Source: Prunus persica (lineage: Eukaryota > Streptophyta > Magnoliopsida > Rosales > Rosaceae). From it: DNA of 64,000 bases. The stretch covers positions 1,478,854-1,542,853 of the forward strand of contig NC_034014.1 in NCBI RefSeq assembly GCF_000346465.2, written 5' to 3'. Under the pieces are notes generated by a model. It made no database searches and was not told the origin of the DNA. It saw only the letters and a program-made list of their open reading frames with translations. Shown in pieces: positions 1 through 13,964 of this stretch. Every line of letters begins with the position of its first letter. Position 1 is the stretch's first letter. Position numbers and translations under genes: made by a program.

Positions 1-496
1 TGTTGGATATTCGTGACAGTGATTGGTCAGGATGTGAAGATGATATGAGGAGTACTTCTGGCTATGCTTTTCATCTTGGATCAGGTATTTTCTCTTGGGC
101 ATCAGTCAAGCAAAGCAGTGTAGCTCTATCCACAGCAGAGGCAGAATATATTAGTGCAGCAGAAGCTACAGCACAAGCAGTCTGGCTGAGGTTTGTTCTA
201 TCTGATTTTGGTGAGGAACAAGTTGAAGCTACTCAAATTTTCTGTGATAACACTTCAGTAATAGCAATAACAAAGAATCCAGTACATTATCACAAAACAA
301 GACATATAAACAAAAGATTTCACTTCATCCGAAATGCTTTACAAAATGGTGAGATTGATTTGTTATACTGCAGAACTAGAGAGCAGAATGCATATATCTT
401 TACTAAGGCTTTGGCAAGGGATCGGTTTGAATATCTAAGGAGCAAGCTTGGAGTCATTTCAGCTAAACACTTAGAAGAAAGTGTTAAGTATAAGTG
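1..496 (+). mobile_element. 3' end of a Copia pol (RNase H tail), left copy
   Basis: This is the terminal part of a Ty1/copia polyprotein: the RNase H region with the [18 protein letters not shown] block and the DNTSVIAITKNP stretch. It is almost base-for-base the same as 4545-5039, apart from one extra base near position 12 that shifts the frame. The element it belongs to starts left of the window. It runs directly into an LTR that also serves as the 5' LTR of the next element, so two copies of the family are joined in tandem. The reading continues a few codons into the LTR, to a TGA at 504-506. Confidence 0.9.
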
Positions 497-849
497 TGTT
501 AGTTGAGTATTTGTGTTACTTGATTTAATTGTAGTGAATTAACTATGAACCATTGGATCATAGTCCAATGGACAGCTGAGATGTATTCTTAGTTGTAGTA
601 ATGAATTCTGCTAGGTGTAACTATCTCATAGGATAGTGAAATTGATGGTTAGACTTGAATGATGTAAAAAGGGGAATATTTTATTCCCAGCAGATATAGT
701 TTTGCTGCACAGCTTGTGCTTGACTAAGTGAGAGAGAATAGATTTCATTTTCTCATCTTCTTCTCAAGCTCTCTGTGTTTTCGCTTCTTACATGAGCTCC
801 TTCTACCAATAATCCAAATTAATCAGATCATAGTTTGACTATTCTAACA
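497..849 (+). repeat. Copia-1 LTR (shared, middle)
   Basis: LTR of about 353 bp. It begins TGTTAG and ends CTAACA, perfect 6-bp inverted ends. A primer binding site follows immediately, and the second copy at 5040-5393 differs at only a few bases. A purine-rich stretch at about 473-481 may be the polypurine tract. The LTR both ends the left copy and starts the right copy. Confidence 0.88.
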
Positions 850-870
850 TGGCTCAGAGCCAGGTTCGAT
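850..870 (+). promoter_or_regulatory. Primer binding site of Copia-1 (initiator tRNA-Met type)
   Basis: TGGCTCAGAGCCAGGTTCGA directly follows the LTR end. It is close to the usual plant Copia primer site complementary to initiator tRNA-Met (TGGTATCAGAGC), with changes at the fourth and fifth bases. This fixes the LTR boundary and the direction of the element. Confidence 0.7.
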
Positions 871-951
871 TGTTTAACTGGGCGTTTGAATTTGTGAAGA
901 AAGTGAGCTACGTTTTTGACGAACTTGCTTTCTTGGAGATCTGTGTCTAAT

Positions 952-3900
952 ATGGTAGGGTCTAGAGGTGGTGAACTACGAGCTCCGATCTTCAATGGTG
1001 AGAACTATGAGTTTTGGAGCATAAGAATGAAAACTATTTTCAAATCTCATGGGTTATGGGAACTTGTTGAGAAAGGGATAAAGAGCTCAGATTCGAAGGG
1101 AGCTGATGAATCTGATGCGAATAAGAAAGAAAAAGAGGAATCGAGTGGTGATGGGAAGATGATTCTCACTGAAATCCTGATGAAAGATGCTAAGGTTTTG
1201 GGGCTGATTCAGGAGCAGTTTCTGATGAGATCTTCCCTAGGATTTCTCATGATGAATCGTCTCAAGGGGCTTGGAATATTCTGAAGCAGGAATTTCATGG
1301 TGATAAGCATGTAAGGAGTGTCAAGTTACAAAGTCTCTGTAGAGAATTTGAATATACTAGAATGAGAGAGGATGAATCATTATCTGCTTATCTTACAAAA
1401 CTGTTTGATCTGATAAATCAAATGAGAGGCTATGGAGAAGAGTTGTCTAGAGAAAGAATTGTGCAGAAAATGTTAATTAGTCTATTGCTTGTGTATGGTC
1501 CTATTTGTTCTGTAATTGAGCATTCGAGGGATGTAGATGCGATTGAGATTCAAGAGGTGGTTGCTCATTGAAGAGCTTTGCACAAAGGTTGGAGAGGCAT
1601 CATGAGAACAAGACTGAGAAGGCTTTTGCTAGTCTGAGTGTAGATTCCAAATCAGCTAAGGTCATTGGAAATCAGAATAGCAAGCATCAGAAGAATTGGA
1701 AGGATAAGGGCAAAAAGTGGGATAACAAACTCGCTGATGGAGCTAAATTTTTTTGCAAACATTGTGGGAAATTGCATTTTGGAGAGTGTCGATTCAAGGG
1801 CAAATCGAAATGCTATAACTATGACAAGTTTGGTCACATTGCAAAAGATTGCTATAGTAAGAAACCTGTGCAGCAGCAGCTCCAGTATGCTACTCAGGTA
1901 ACCTCTACACCAACTATGTTCTATGTCAATAATGCAGCTGACAAAAGGTTCATGGAAGATGTATGGTATTTGGACAGTGGTTGTAGTAACCATATGACTG
2001 GCAGAGAAGATGTTTTGACTGATATTGATAGAAGTATAACGGCAAAAGTTGCAATGGGGACAGGACAGTTGGTCGATGTTATTGGAAAATGAAGCTTGAT
2101 GGTTGAAACTAAGATGGGAAAAAGATATATTAAGGAGGTGTTGTTAGTATCTAGTCTCAAGGAAAACCTACTCAGTGTTGGACAGATGATGGAGCATGGA
2201 TATTTCCTGATTTTTGGAGATAACAAGGCAGAAATTTATGATGATTGCTCACTCTCTAATCTGGTGGCCAGGGTGCAAATGAAGGAAAATAGAAGTTTTC
2301 CTTTGAAACTCCAAACTGATTTACATTTTGCATTAAAAGCAAGTATAAGTAAATCAACATTGATTTGGCATAGGAGAATGGGACACTTCAATTTCCAAAG
2401 TCTGAAATTAGTGCAGAATGAGGATATGGTACTTGGTATGTCAGAAATTAAGAACACAAGTGAAGTGTGTGAGGGGTGTACCTTTGGAAAACATTGCAGG
2501 AAGTCTTTTACAAAAGAGGCAACAAGCAGGGCCACAACTCCACTGGAATTGGTACACACTGATGTGTGTGGACCTATGCAAACTGTTACAAAAGCAGGAA
2601 ACAGGTATTTTCTTACCTTCATAGATGACTGTACTCGAATGTGCTGGATCTATTTCTTGAGATACAAATTTAAGGTGTTCAATGTGTTTAAGAAGTTTAA
2701 AGCTACTGTTGAATTGCAAAGTGGATATAAGCTTAAGAAATTGAGAAGTGACAGAGGAGGAGCGTATATCTCTAATGAATTTAACAGATTCTATGATGAA
2801 ATGGGGATGGAAAGGCAGCTTACAGTGGCATATTCACCATAGCAGAACGGTGTGGCTGAGAGAAAGAACAGAACCATAGTGGAGATGGCTAAGAGTATGA
2901 TGTTTGAGAAGAGTATACTACTTGAGTTTTGGGCAGAAGCTGTTAATACTGCAGTGTACATTCTAAACCGATGTCCAACTAAAGCCTTGGACAAGAAAAC
3001 GCCATTTGAAGCCTATAGTGGAAGAAAGCCAAGAATTAAACACTTAAGAGTGTTTGGTTCCCTGTGCTATGCACATGTCCCAAACCAACAGAGGCAGAAA
3101 CTGGACTTGGCAAGCAAAAGTGTATGTTTCTAGGATATGGCAGTTGTGAGAAGGGGTATAGGCTGTACAATCTTGTCACTGGAAAGGTGATTGTCTCAAG
3201 AGATGTGGTATTCAATGAAGATGCTAGTTGGGATTGGAATGCACAACAAGAAAGCAGTGTTTCAGTTCCACTTACTGAAATGGTGTCTGAAAAGGAGGAA
3301 GAGATCAATGATACAACAGTGATGCAAGCTAAAAACTCAGCTGCAAATGATGTATTATTAGACGACAGTGAAGAAGAATCTACAGGAATTGATCAGACTC
3401 AAGGCGCACATGATATTGATCATACTCCATTGAAATACAAAAGTCTTACAGAGGTATATGAAAGATGCAATATATGTATTATTGAACCATAAACTTTTGA
3501 AGAAGCTATCAAAGATGAATCATGGAAAAAGGCCATGGAAACTGAACTTGAGATGATTGAGAAGAATGATACTTGGGAATTGGTAAAAAGGCCATCTGAA
3601 AAACCTGTAGTTGGAGTCAAATGGATCTATAAAGTCAAGCTAAATCTTGATGGGTCAGTTCAGAAAAACAAAGCAAGACTAGTAGCTAAAGGCTACACCC
3701 AAAAGCCTGGAATAGAGTTCAACGAGACATTTGCACCAGTTGCTCGACTTGATACAATTAGAACATTAATTGCTTTAGCTGCTCAGAAAAGGTGAAAGCT
3801 GTTCCAGTTAGATGTGAAGTCGGCATTCTTAAATGGAGTGCTACATGAGAAAGTGTATGTGGACCAACCTCCAGGATTTTTGATTAAAAAAAAGGAAGAT

Positions 3901-5049
3901 AGAGTTTATAGACTTAAGAAGGCCTTGTATGGTCTTAAACAAGCTCCAAGAGCTTGGTATGAAGAAATCAACTCATATTTCACAGCTACAGGATTTCAGA
4001 GAAGTCCTAGTGAGGCTACATTATATGTGAAAACTGCTGAAAGTGGAATTCTCATAGTTTCTCTATATGTAGATGATATTATCTACACAGGAAGTTCAGA
4101 AGATTTGGTGATGAGTTTTAAAACTGAAATGATGAAGAAATATGAAATGACAGATCTCGAATTATTGCACCATTTTTTGGGTTTAGGTGTGATACAAACT
4201 GAGTCCTACATATTCTTGCATCAGAAAAAATATGCAAGAACATTATTGGACAAGTTTGGTTTCAAAGATTGTAAAGCGGTTGCGACTCCACTTGCTATGA
4301 ATGAGAAATTATCAAAGGAGGATGGAAGTGAACAGGCTGATGAAAGGGTGTACAGACAGATAGTTGGAAGCTTATTATATCTGACAGCAACAAGGCCAGA
4401 TATCATGTTTGCTGCCAGTCTCTTAGATAGATATATGCATGGACCTACAAGGAAGCATATGGGGACTGCCAAGAGAGTACTTAGATACATTCAAGGTATT
4501 CTTGACTATGGCATAGCATATGAGAAGGGAAAAGAAGCAATGCTTGTTGGATATTGTGACAGTGATTGGTCAGGATGTGAAGATGATATGAGGAGTACTT
4601 CTGGCTATGCTTTTCATCTTGGATCAGGTATTTTCTCTTGGGCATCAGTCAAGCAAAGCAGTGTAGCTCTATCCACAGCAGAGGCAGAATATATTAGTGC
4701 AGCAGAAGCTACAGCACAAGCAGTCTGGCTGAGGTTTGTTCTATCTGATTTTGGTGAGGAACAAGTTGAAGCTACTCAAATTTTCTGTGATAACACTTCA
4801 GTAATAGCAATAACAAAGAATCCAGTACATTATCACAAAACAAGACATATAAACAAAAGATTTCACTTCATCCGAAATGCTTTACAAAATGGTGAGATTG
4901 ATTTGTTATACTGCAGAACTAGAGAGCAGAATGCATATATCTTTACTAAGGCTTTGGCAAGGGATCGGTTTGAATATCTAAGGAGCAAGCTTGGAGTCAT
5001 TTCAGCTAAACACTTAGAAGAAAGTGTTAAGTATAAGTGTGTTAGTTGA
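952..5049 (+). pseudogene. Copia-1 gag-pol polyprotein, broken
   Basis: Domain order is typical of Copia: gag (952-about 1900), a zinc-knuckle region (about 1750-1860), protease with WYLDSGCSNHM (about 1965-2000), pre-integrase with paired His and Cys (about 2360-2490), integrase core (about 2540-2900; HTDVCGP, LRSDRGG, AERKNR), reverse transcriptase (3535-4200; YVDDI at about 4067) and RNase H (to 5049). The first ATG compatible with gag is 952; upstream in-frame codons lack an ATG. Breaks seen: frameshifts near 1220, 1569 and 3118; in-frame stops TGA 2090, TAG 2840, TAA 3490 and TGA 3793. The knuckle reads C-Y-N-Y where the second Cys is expected. It cannot make a full polyprotein and could move only with help in trans. 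Confidence 0.92.
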
Positions 5050-5393
5050 GTATTTGTGTTACTTGATTTAATTGTAGTGAATTAACTATGAACCATTGGA
5101 TCATAGTCCAATGGACAGCTGAGATGTATTCTTAGTTGTAGTAATGAATTCTGCTAGGTGTAACTATCTCATAGGATAGTGAAATTGATGGTTAGACTTG
5201 AATGATGTAAAAAGGGGAATATTTTATTCCCAGCAGATATAGTTTTGCTGCACAGCTTGTGCTTGACTAAGTGAGAGAGAATAGATTTCATTTTCTCATC
5301 TTCTTCTCCAAGCTCTCTGTGTTTTCTTTTCTTACCTGAGCTCCTTCTACCAATAATCCAAATTAATCAGATCATAGTCTGACTATTCTAACT
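5040..5393 (+). repeat. Copia-1 3' LTR
   Basis: Second copy of the 353-bp LTR, about 354 bp here with one extra C in the TCTTCTCC stretch. It starts TGTTAG. The terminal A is replaced by T (CTAACT), so the last base is mutated or the end is blurred. Differences from 497-849 are few. Confidence 0.87.
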
Positions 5394-6460
5394 GGAGGAA
5401 AGAGAGTAGATTCAGATTCTTATTATGGCTTTTGACCCCAACATCAACAGAGGGGGTTTAAAAAAATTTCAAAAGTTCATTCATCTACTGAGAATTTTCT
5501 TTCATACCGATGATTAGACGAATTGAAAAAACTATGTTGAAGAAAATTATGGGCCGCATGTTTAAGAGTTAGTATAAAAGCTGCTATGTTGTACATGTGC
5601 TTCAATAATGATGCTCTAGTTTGTAAAAGGAGCATAGTATTTTATTCGCTTACTATTATAGATGAAATAAAAAGAAAGAAAACTGATTACTTTTTAGATA
5701 TCTTCAAGTTTATTAGAATTCTGATTACTTTCCAAACAAGAGGGTTTACATATTAGAAAGACTAAAATACCCTTCAAAATAGAGGGAAAATTGGATAATG
5801 TTAAAGTCAGGTGACAAATCATGAATTTTGAAAACTTAAGGTGACATTTTGCTTAAATTTTTCTTTAAGGTGACAAATTGAAACTGATATATAAGTTCAT
5901 GTGACATTTCTACAAAAATCCCTAAAAGCAATAAAAAAATGAACTATCATCTGATCAGTAGATCAAGGGGGCTAGTAACTACAATATTTTCCTTAAAGGA
6001 TTATTAATAAGGGTTTAATTGTAGCAATTGTCTTTAAATTATACCCCAATCACTATCATCCTTAAATTAGCGCTATGATTGCATAGCATGTATTCTCAAC
6101 ATGTCATCTTCCCAATAGCGTGACTTACTTTTAATTAATAGAAGTCTTACCACATTTTTATACCACAATTTCATACCACATGATGTGCCAGTTGATGTGT
6201 ACATACTACATCATGTAAAATATTAGTTTCTGTTTTTCTAATTTTATTTATTAAAATACACTTCATTCTTTTAATTGATGTGGCATATGATATGGACATG
6301 CCACATCATGTGGTATAGAAATGTGAGATAAAAATATGATAAGGGTAGAATTTCTCTTAATTGAATCATGTGCAAGTAATAGAAATCAGATTTAACCCCA
6401 TACATACCACCGCCAGCCACATACCTACATGTCCACCTATCCAGCCCCATACCCACGTCC
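5394..6460. repeat. Diverged partial copy of the GH1 upstream block (unit A0)
   Basis: No gene. From about 5560 the sequence follows 15680-16210 in the same orientation: the ATGTGCTTCAA stretch, the TTATTCGCTTACTATTAT stretch, GCATAGCATGTATTCTCAA and the ATCATGTGCAAGTAATAG stretch before ACCCCATAC. Divergence is clearly higher than among the other copies, so this is an older duplicate. It implies that the inverted array continues to the left and was interrupted by the Copia tandem. About 5800-5930 holds repeated GGTGACAAAT / GTGACATTT phrases of unknown origin. Confidence 0.6.
6137..6362. mobile_element. MITE with imperfect terminal inverted repeats
   Basis: A 226-bp foldback. The arms at 6154-6187 and 6302-6335 are inverted (left arm has TACCACATGATGTG, right arm CACATCATGTGGTA). 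Pairing extends outward through AGAAGTCTTACC and GGTAGAATTTCTC. TTAATT occurs at both ends (6131-6136, 6357-6362). The homologous block at 16131-16158 reads straight through with a single copy of this sequence, giving the empty site. The target duplication could be TTAATT or the TAA/TTA of Harbinger/Tourist MITEs. No coding capacity. Confidence 0.75.
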
Positions 6461-6523
6461 TCTCACAGATACCCGCCAAGTCATCTAACGACCAAAAAAA
6501 CAAATCAGAAGAGAGAAGAAATG

Positions 6524-6692
6524 GAGGAAAAAGAAGACCGAGAGAGAGAGAGAGAAAGAGAGAAATGAAGAAGGAAAGAAAAAAGAGAGATGGAGAGAGG
6601 AAGGTAAAGACGGAAAAGACATAGAGGGATCGGAGTGATGGAGACAGGCGTAAGAAGGAGAAAGAGAAAGAGAGAGAGAGAGAGAGAGTGTG
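6524..6692. repeat. GA-rich low-complexity tract
   Basis: Purine-rich sequence with two clean (GA)n runs, about 6540-6565 and 6668-6689. The charged ORF over it (RERERKREMKKERKK) reflects base composition, not a gene. Confidence 0.85.
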
Positions 6693-8040
6693 TTAGGTTA
6701 TGTTTAGCTAAGGCTTTTAGCTTCCCTTGACAACTTTGTAATTGCACATATAATTCATCAAGCTCTATGTTAATTAGACTAGGATAGTCTAGTTTCAGAT
6801 GATTACTGTGGCTGAGATCAACAATGGCACGATTCAATTAAGATCTTCAAGGGTAAATCATGCATTGCATATATATTAGGACATATCAAGTCAACGTGAA
6901 GACTAGTCTTCTGTTACTGCCAACTCATTCAATTTCTCACATATTACTAGCTATCGGTTTTTTGTCATGATGCCTTTTTTGTCTTATTATGAAGTCAATG
7001 AGTGGTTGCCAGCTGGAGGAATTTAGGGCAGATTTCTTTTTTGGTAAAAAGGGAGGGTACAACACTATAGCCGTCACTTTGACAGAAAGAGAGAATTTTG
7101 AGAGCCTTTCTTCTCTGCTTTTCTTCCTTCTCAGTGAAGTCTGGGTTTTCATTATGAGATTTTGAAAAAATGATTTTTAAAATCTGCTTTGATATTTGAA
7201 ATCTTATTCACTCATTCATTCATCATTTTTGAAAAAGAGAGAAAGAGAGTCATCTTCTTATTCTCCTCTGCAAATGGTGAGATGAGTGAGATATAAGGTT
7301 TCCACAATAAGATTTTCAAGTTGTTTTTGAAATCTGCTTTGTTATTCAAAATCTGCATCTAGGATAGTTACACACATTCTCATTCATATCTAGATCAAAT
7401 TCTTGGATTATTTTCTTTAAGAATGGTTTCTTAAAGAAATCGATCTTTTATTCATTGAATCTACATATTCATCAATCTGTCAATCCAGAGTGAGCTGCGG
7501 TGCCATGGGGTGAATGAGCTGATGGACTAGCTGCTATTTCCATGAAGGACAAGCTACTAGCTTAACAAAGTTTGCTGAAGAAGGTTGCACATGGAGATAG
7601 TGCTCATTTCCTAAATAGACCTAGGATTGCTTGCGCTTGTGATTACTTTTTCTATAGAACCTTCTTAACTTAGTGGATTGCCTGATCGGAATGATGACCC
7701 CCAGTTTTTCCTAATGGTGAATTTCTGGGTAAACATTTCTAGTGTGATTCTCTTATTTATATGCCTAGTCATATTGTTTGTGTTATTTCTGAAATGTTGA
7801 TGAATGTTCACATCTATCACTCTAGTTGTTTCTAGCACTGGGAATGCCTAGATTGACGGGTCCTTCTGAGTGCCTAGGTTGTCACGTAGTTATCTTCCAA
7901 GCTTGCAGGGATTTGAATATTTGACATGTTGTGCATCTGTGTTATGCTTATATGTTCATAGGTCTATGACTAGTCATATTGTCTCCACATTTATTTGATC
8001 ATTATTGTCATACATCTATTTCACTGGGGTTTTAATTTAC
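6693..8040 (+). repeat. Decayed Sirevirus-type LTR
   Basis: Aligns in order with the 1.3-kb LTR at 19082-20390: GGCTTCCCTTGACAACTTTG near the start, then GGTGCCATGGGGTGAATGAG, GTGGATTGCCTG, GATGACCCCCAGTTTTTCC, and GGGTCCTTCTGAGTGCCTAG near 7860. Substitutions and indels are many. One TGACTAGTCA motif remains at 7967-7976. Its 3' part recurs next to the other units (18188-18480, 30960-31490, 39560-40113, 53460-53720), so this LTR was already in the unit before duplication. A 5' start cannot be placed exactly. Confidence 0.7.
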
Positions 8041-8062
8041 CCCCTTCACATAAATACCAATT

Positions 8063-8096
8063 AGAGAGAGAGAGAGAGAGAGAAGGGGGGGGGGGG
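8063..8096. repeat. (GA)n and poly-G microsatellite
   Basis: A run of GA dinucleotides followed by ten or more G. The equivalent site in the other units is a longer (GA)n (18533-18578) or (TC)n (39500-39530), so the tract varies between copies. Confidence 0.9.
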
Positions 8097-8320
8097 TGGT
8101 TGTGTGGGTTACTGATGGAGACATGAAGACAAGACAGACAAAGAGCTCGAGTGGTTGGCATGTGTGTTTTTTAAATTTTGTCGAGCATAACTTGCGTGTT
8201 GGCATGTCCAAGCCCAACAAAAGCTTAGAAGTTTTTTTTTATAAAAAAATTATTAGTACTATATATTATAAATATTATTTTTTTAATACCACAGGTCCGG
8301 TTCGGTTAAACAAGTGGTTT
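8097..8320. repeat. Conserved unit-boundary sequence
   Basis: About 130 bp (AAAGAGCTCGAGTGG, GTCGAGCATAACTTGCGTG, then an AT-rich tail) that recurs at 18585-18720, 30750-30870, 39385-39510 and 53335-53450. It always lies between the decayed LTR and either the LINE remnant or the array centre. It serves as a marker of unit junctions. No coding function is seen. Confidence 0.75.
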
Positions 8321-8329
8321 TGAATATTG

Positions 8330-9130
8330 CAAACTGTACACCAAATTATATACCCAAAATCCTGTTACATATCGAAATAACAAAATAAGACTGTCCACGC
8401 TGCATACAATTGTTATCAGAAGTCCAAAATTGCAGTCAACAGGAATAGACATGAACACAGGCCAACCCTCGTGTGGTGGCTGAGGCAAAATTACACAACA
8501 GGAATAATATCATTTACTTTCTCTTCTAACGTATTTAAAGAGTCTACTGAGCATATACTGTTCCTTTGTCCCTAGGCCCAAGCAGTTTGGTTTGGTTCAC
8601 CTCTAAAACATAAAGTGATGTCCAAAGCTTTACCATAATTGGGAACTGGCTGTCTAGTTTGATGCTTATGCTCAGTGTGGTGAAGAAGAATAGAGAGTGG
8701 GCTTTGTCTCTTATGAGATTTTTGTTTTGGGAAAGGCTCGTTGCTCCTTTGTGTTCAATGGTTAATTATGTGATTGATCCCCACAGTGTAATCCAAAATG
8801 GGGCGTCAGCTGCTATGACGTATACCCAAGCTAATTCTCCTTTAAGTGATCGGGAAGCGGTGGCTTTGGTTGATGAGGGAGAGGCTTTTTCTTGGAGACC
8901 CCCAAAACCTGGCTACTTAAAACTTAATATTGATGGGGCCTGGATGAAAGAGAGAAAGAATGCTGGCCTTGGTGCGATGATACGAAATGAGATGGGCATT
9001 CTATGAGGTGAGGTGAGTGCTCCTGCATCTGCAAGCTCTACACTCATTGCGGAGCTGAAGCTGCAATTTGTGGTTTGCAACTTGCTAGCCAACTCTATAC
9101 ATAGGTGTCGATCTAAGGGTGACACTAAGA
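8330..9130 (+). pseudogene. LINE ORF2 remnant (zf-RVT end and RNase H-like)
   Basis: The plus strand encodes decayed pieces of a plant L1-type ORF2 C-terminus. Around 8525-8600 it reads ESTEHILFLCP, a stop, then AQAVWFGSPL, typical of the end of the zf-RVT region. About 8895-9005 encodes PPKPGYLKLNIDGAW and AGLGAMIRNEMG, the start of an RVT_3 RNase H fold. Stops and shifts separate the pieces. Unit B keeps only the part matching 8330-8730 (38940-39300, opposite strand), so A has about 750 bp extra or B has lost it. Confidence 0.75.
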
Positions 9131-10309
9131 GCTTTAAGAGGGTAGTTTAACATAGGTCATGCATGAGGTGAGTCCCTCTAGAACATACCAAGAACAAAAT
9201 CGATTGAACAATTTTGACGTTTGAATGCTGGTTGTTATAAAACTTAACCATTAATTCATATTTCTACATTTCAGTGTACTTTTTGTGCAAGTATGTATAC
9301 ACTTGTCTGTACATTTTGTTTATGCAATTTTGTATTGAAGTGTTTATGCACATTCTATGCAAGTGTTTACAGTTTATGTAAGTTTGATCAAATGTGGAAT
9401 AGGTTGACGGTTGCCGCGGCCAGCAAATGTTGAATTAGTTGCGAGAAGAAATTGGGATTCGGTGCAAGTGAGATCAAATTGGATGGTATTGCGCAAGAAG
9501 AAATATTGTAGATGTAAATATAATTACAGAGAAAAAAAAGTCTCTCATGGTGGCCGATCACAATGGCAGGATTTCTTTTGGAAAAATAAATTATCATATC
9601 GTTTAGAAAGAAAGCTAAAGTTTATGTGGCGTAAGGAGTATTGTATTGAAATTAAAACATATATAAGCTAAAATCTATGTATAATTTGTACACATGAAAT
9701 TAATTATGCAAGCAACATTAGTTTTCTTTTGATGAAAAGTATTGTCCTGATAGCCAACTTGATGTTTCCTCAAATAAGCACCTGATCGAGCATTTTCTTT
9801 CGAATTTTTAATAGATCTATAAAGAATTTATACACTAGTATCTTGTTCTAAGTTCATTTCAACTTAAAACAAACTATATGCCTTAAGCAGCAAATATTTC
9901 GGTCAAGGCTCAAAATCTATTTATTTTAGTTTTTATTTTTATTTATAACGTTTTTATTTAGTAGAAATTACATTTATAATTTAGCCGTAAAGGGCACTGA
10001 TCACAAGGACTAATACAAACAAATGAAGGATACATCAACAACACCTAGACAATAAGGTATCCCTCCAACCATATCCATAACCGGCCAAAGCACCTCCACC
10101 GCATAAAGTCAACAAACTTGGATAAACGAGGCACGTCGACAACATAAAGTAAAATTATAACTAAACCCTCACAAGGAAAGACAACTAACTCATAATGAGT
10201 TGTTGCAACTTATTCTGACTCAGAAAAAGTCAAACAAAAAGTTAAAACATGAAAAACAGCTCGCACAACCTCTATGGAAGAGCCATTGTACTTTATCCAT
10301 CCTTGGGAT
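9131..10309. other. 3' flank of GH1 gene A
   Basis: No gene recognised. From about 9490 it is the reverse counterpart of 38067-38870 downstream of gene B and of the sequence downstream of gene C. It would hold the 3' UTR and terminator of gene A, but no clear poly(A) signal could be assigned. The stretch 9131-9490 has no counterpart in B. Confidence 0.6.
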
Positions 10310-13868
<3,559 letters not shown>

Positions 13869-13930
13869 AACTGAGTGGAGAGTTTTTGATGATCGAGCTA
13901 GGTGTGCTCTTCCTGCTATATTGCATGGGG

Positions 13931-13964
13931 TTTATATAGAGGGAGTACATAACTTCTACACGTG
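13931..13964 (-). promoter_or_regulatory. Core promoter of GH1 gene A: TATA box and G-box
   Basis: On the minus strand a TATATAAA box (13938-13931) lies about 62 bp before the ATG. A CACGTG G-box core (13964-13959) lies about 20 bp further upstream. The same pair at the same spacing occurs in gene B and in the two gene-less promoter copies. CACGTG is a bZIP/bHLH site in plants; that it is used here is inference. Confidence 0.7.

Larger units (their letters stand above)
497..5393 (+). mobile_element. Ty1/copia element, TNT1-94-like, degenerate (Copia-1)
   Basis: Complete LTR-internal-LTR structure of about 4.9 kb: LTR 497-849, primer site, gag, protease, integrase, RT, RNase H, LTR 5040-5393. 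The LTRs are nearly identical, so insertion or tandem formation is recent, yet the polyprotein carries at least seven breaks. No target-site duplication can be checked because the left end of the tandem lies outside the window. The element interrupts a diverged copy of the glucosidase upstream block that resumes after 5394. Confidence 0.88.

Noticed and set aside
482..496. TGTTAAG at 482 as the start of the Copia LTR
   Set aside because: TGTTAG at 497 pairs exactly with the CTAACA end at 849, and the same choice works at 5040.
6361..6624. Basic ORF RERERKREMKKERKK as a nuclear protein gene
   Set aside because: It lies over a GA microsatellite and follows repeat sequence; the composition explains it.
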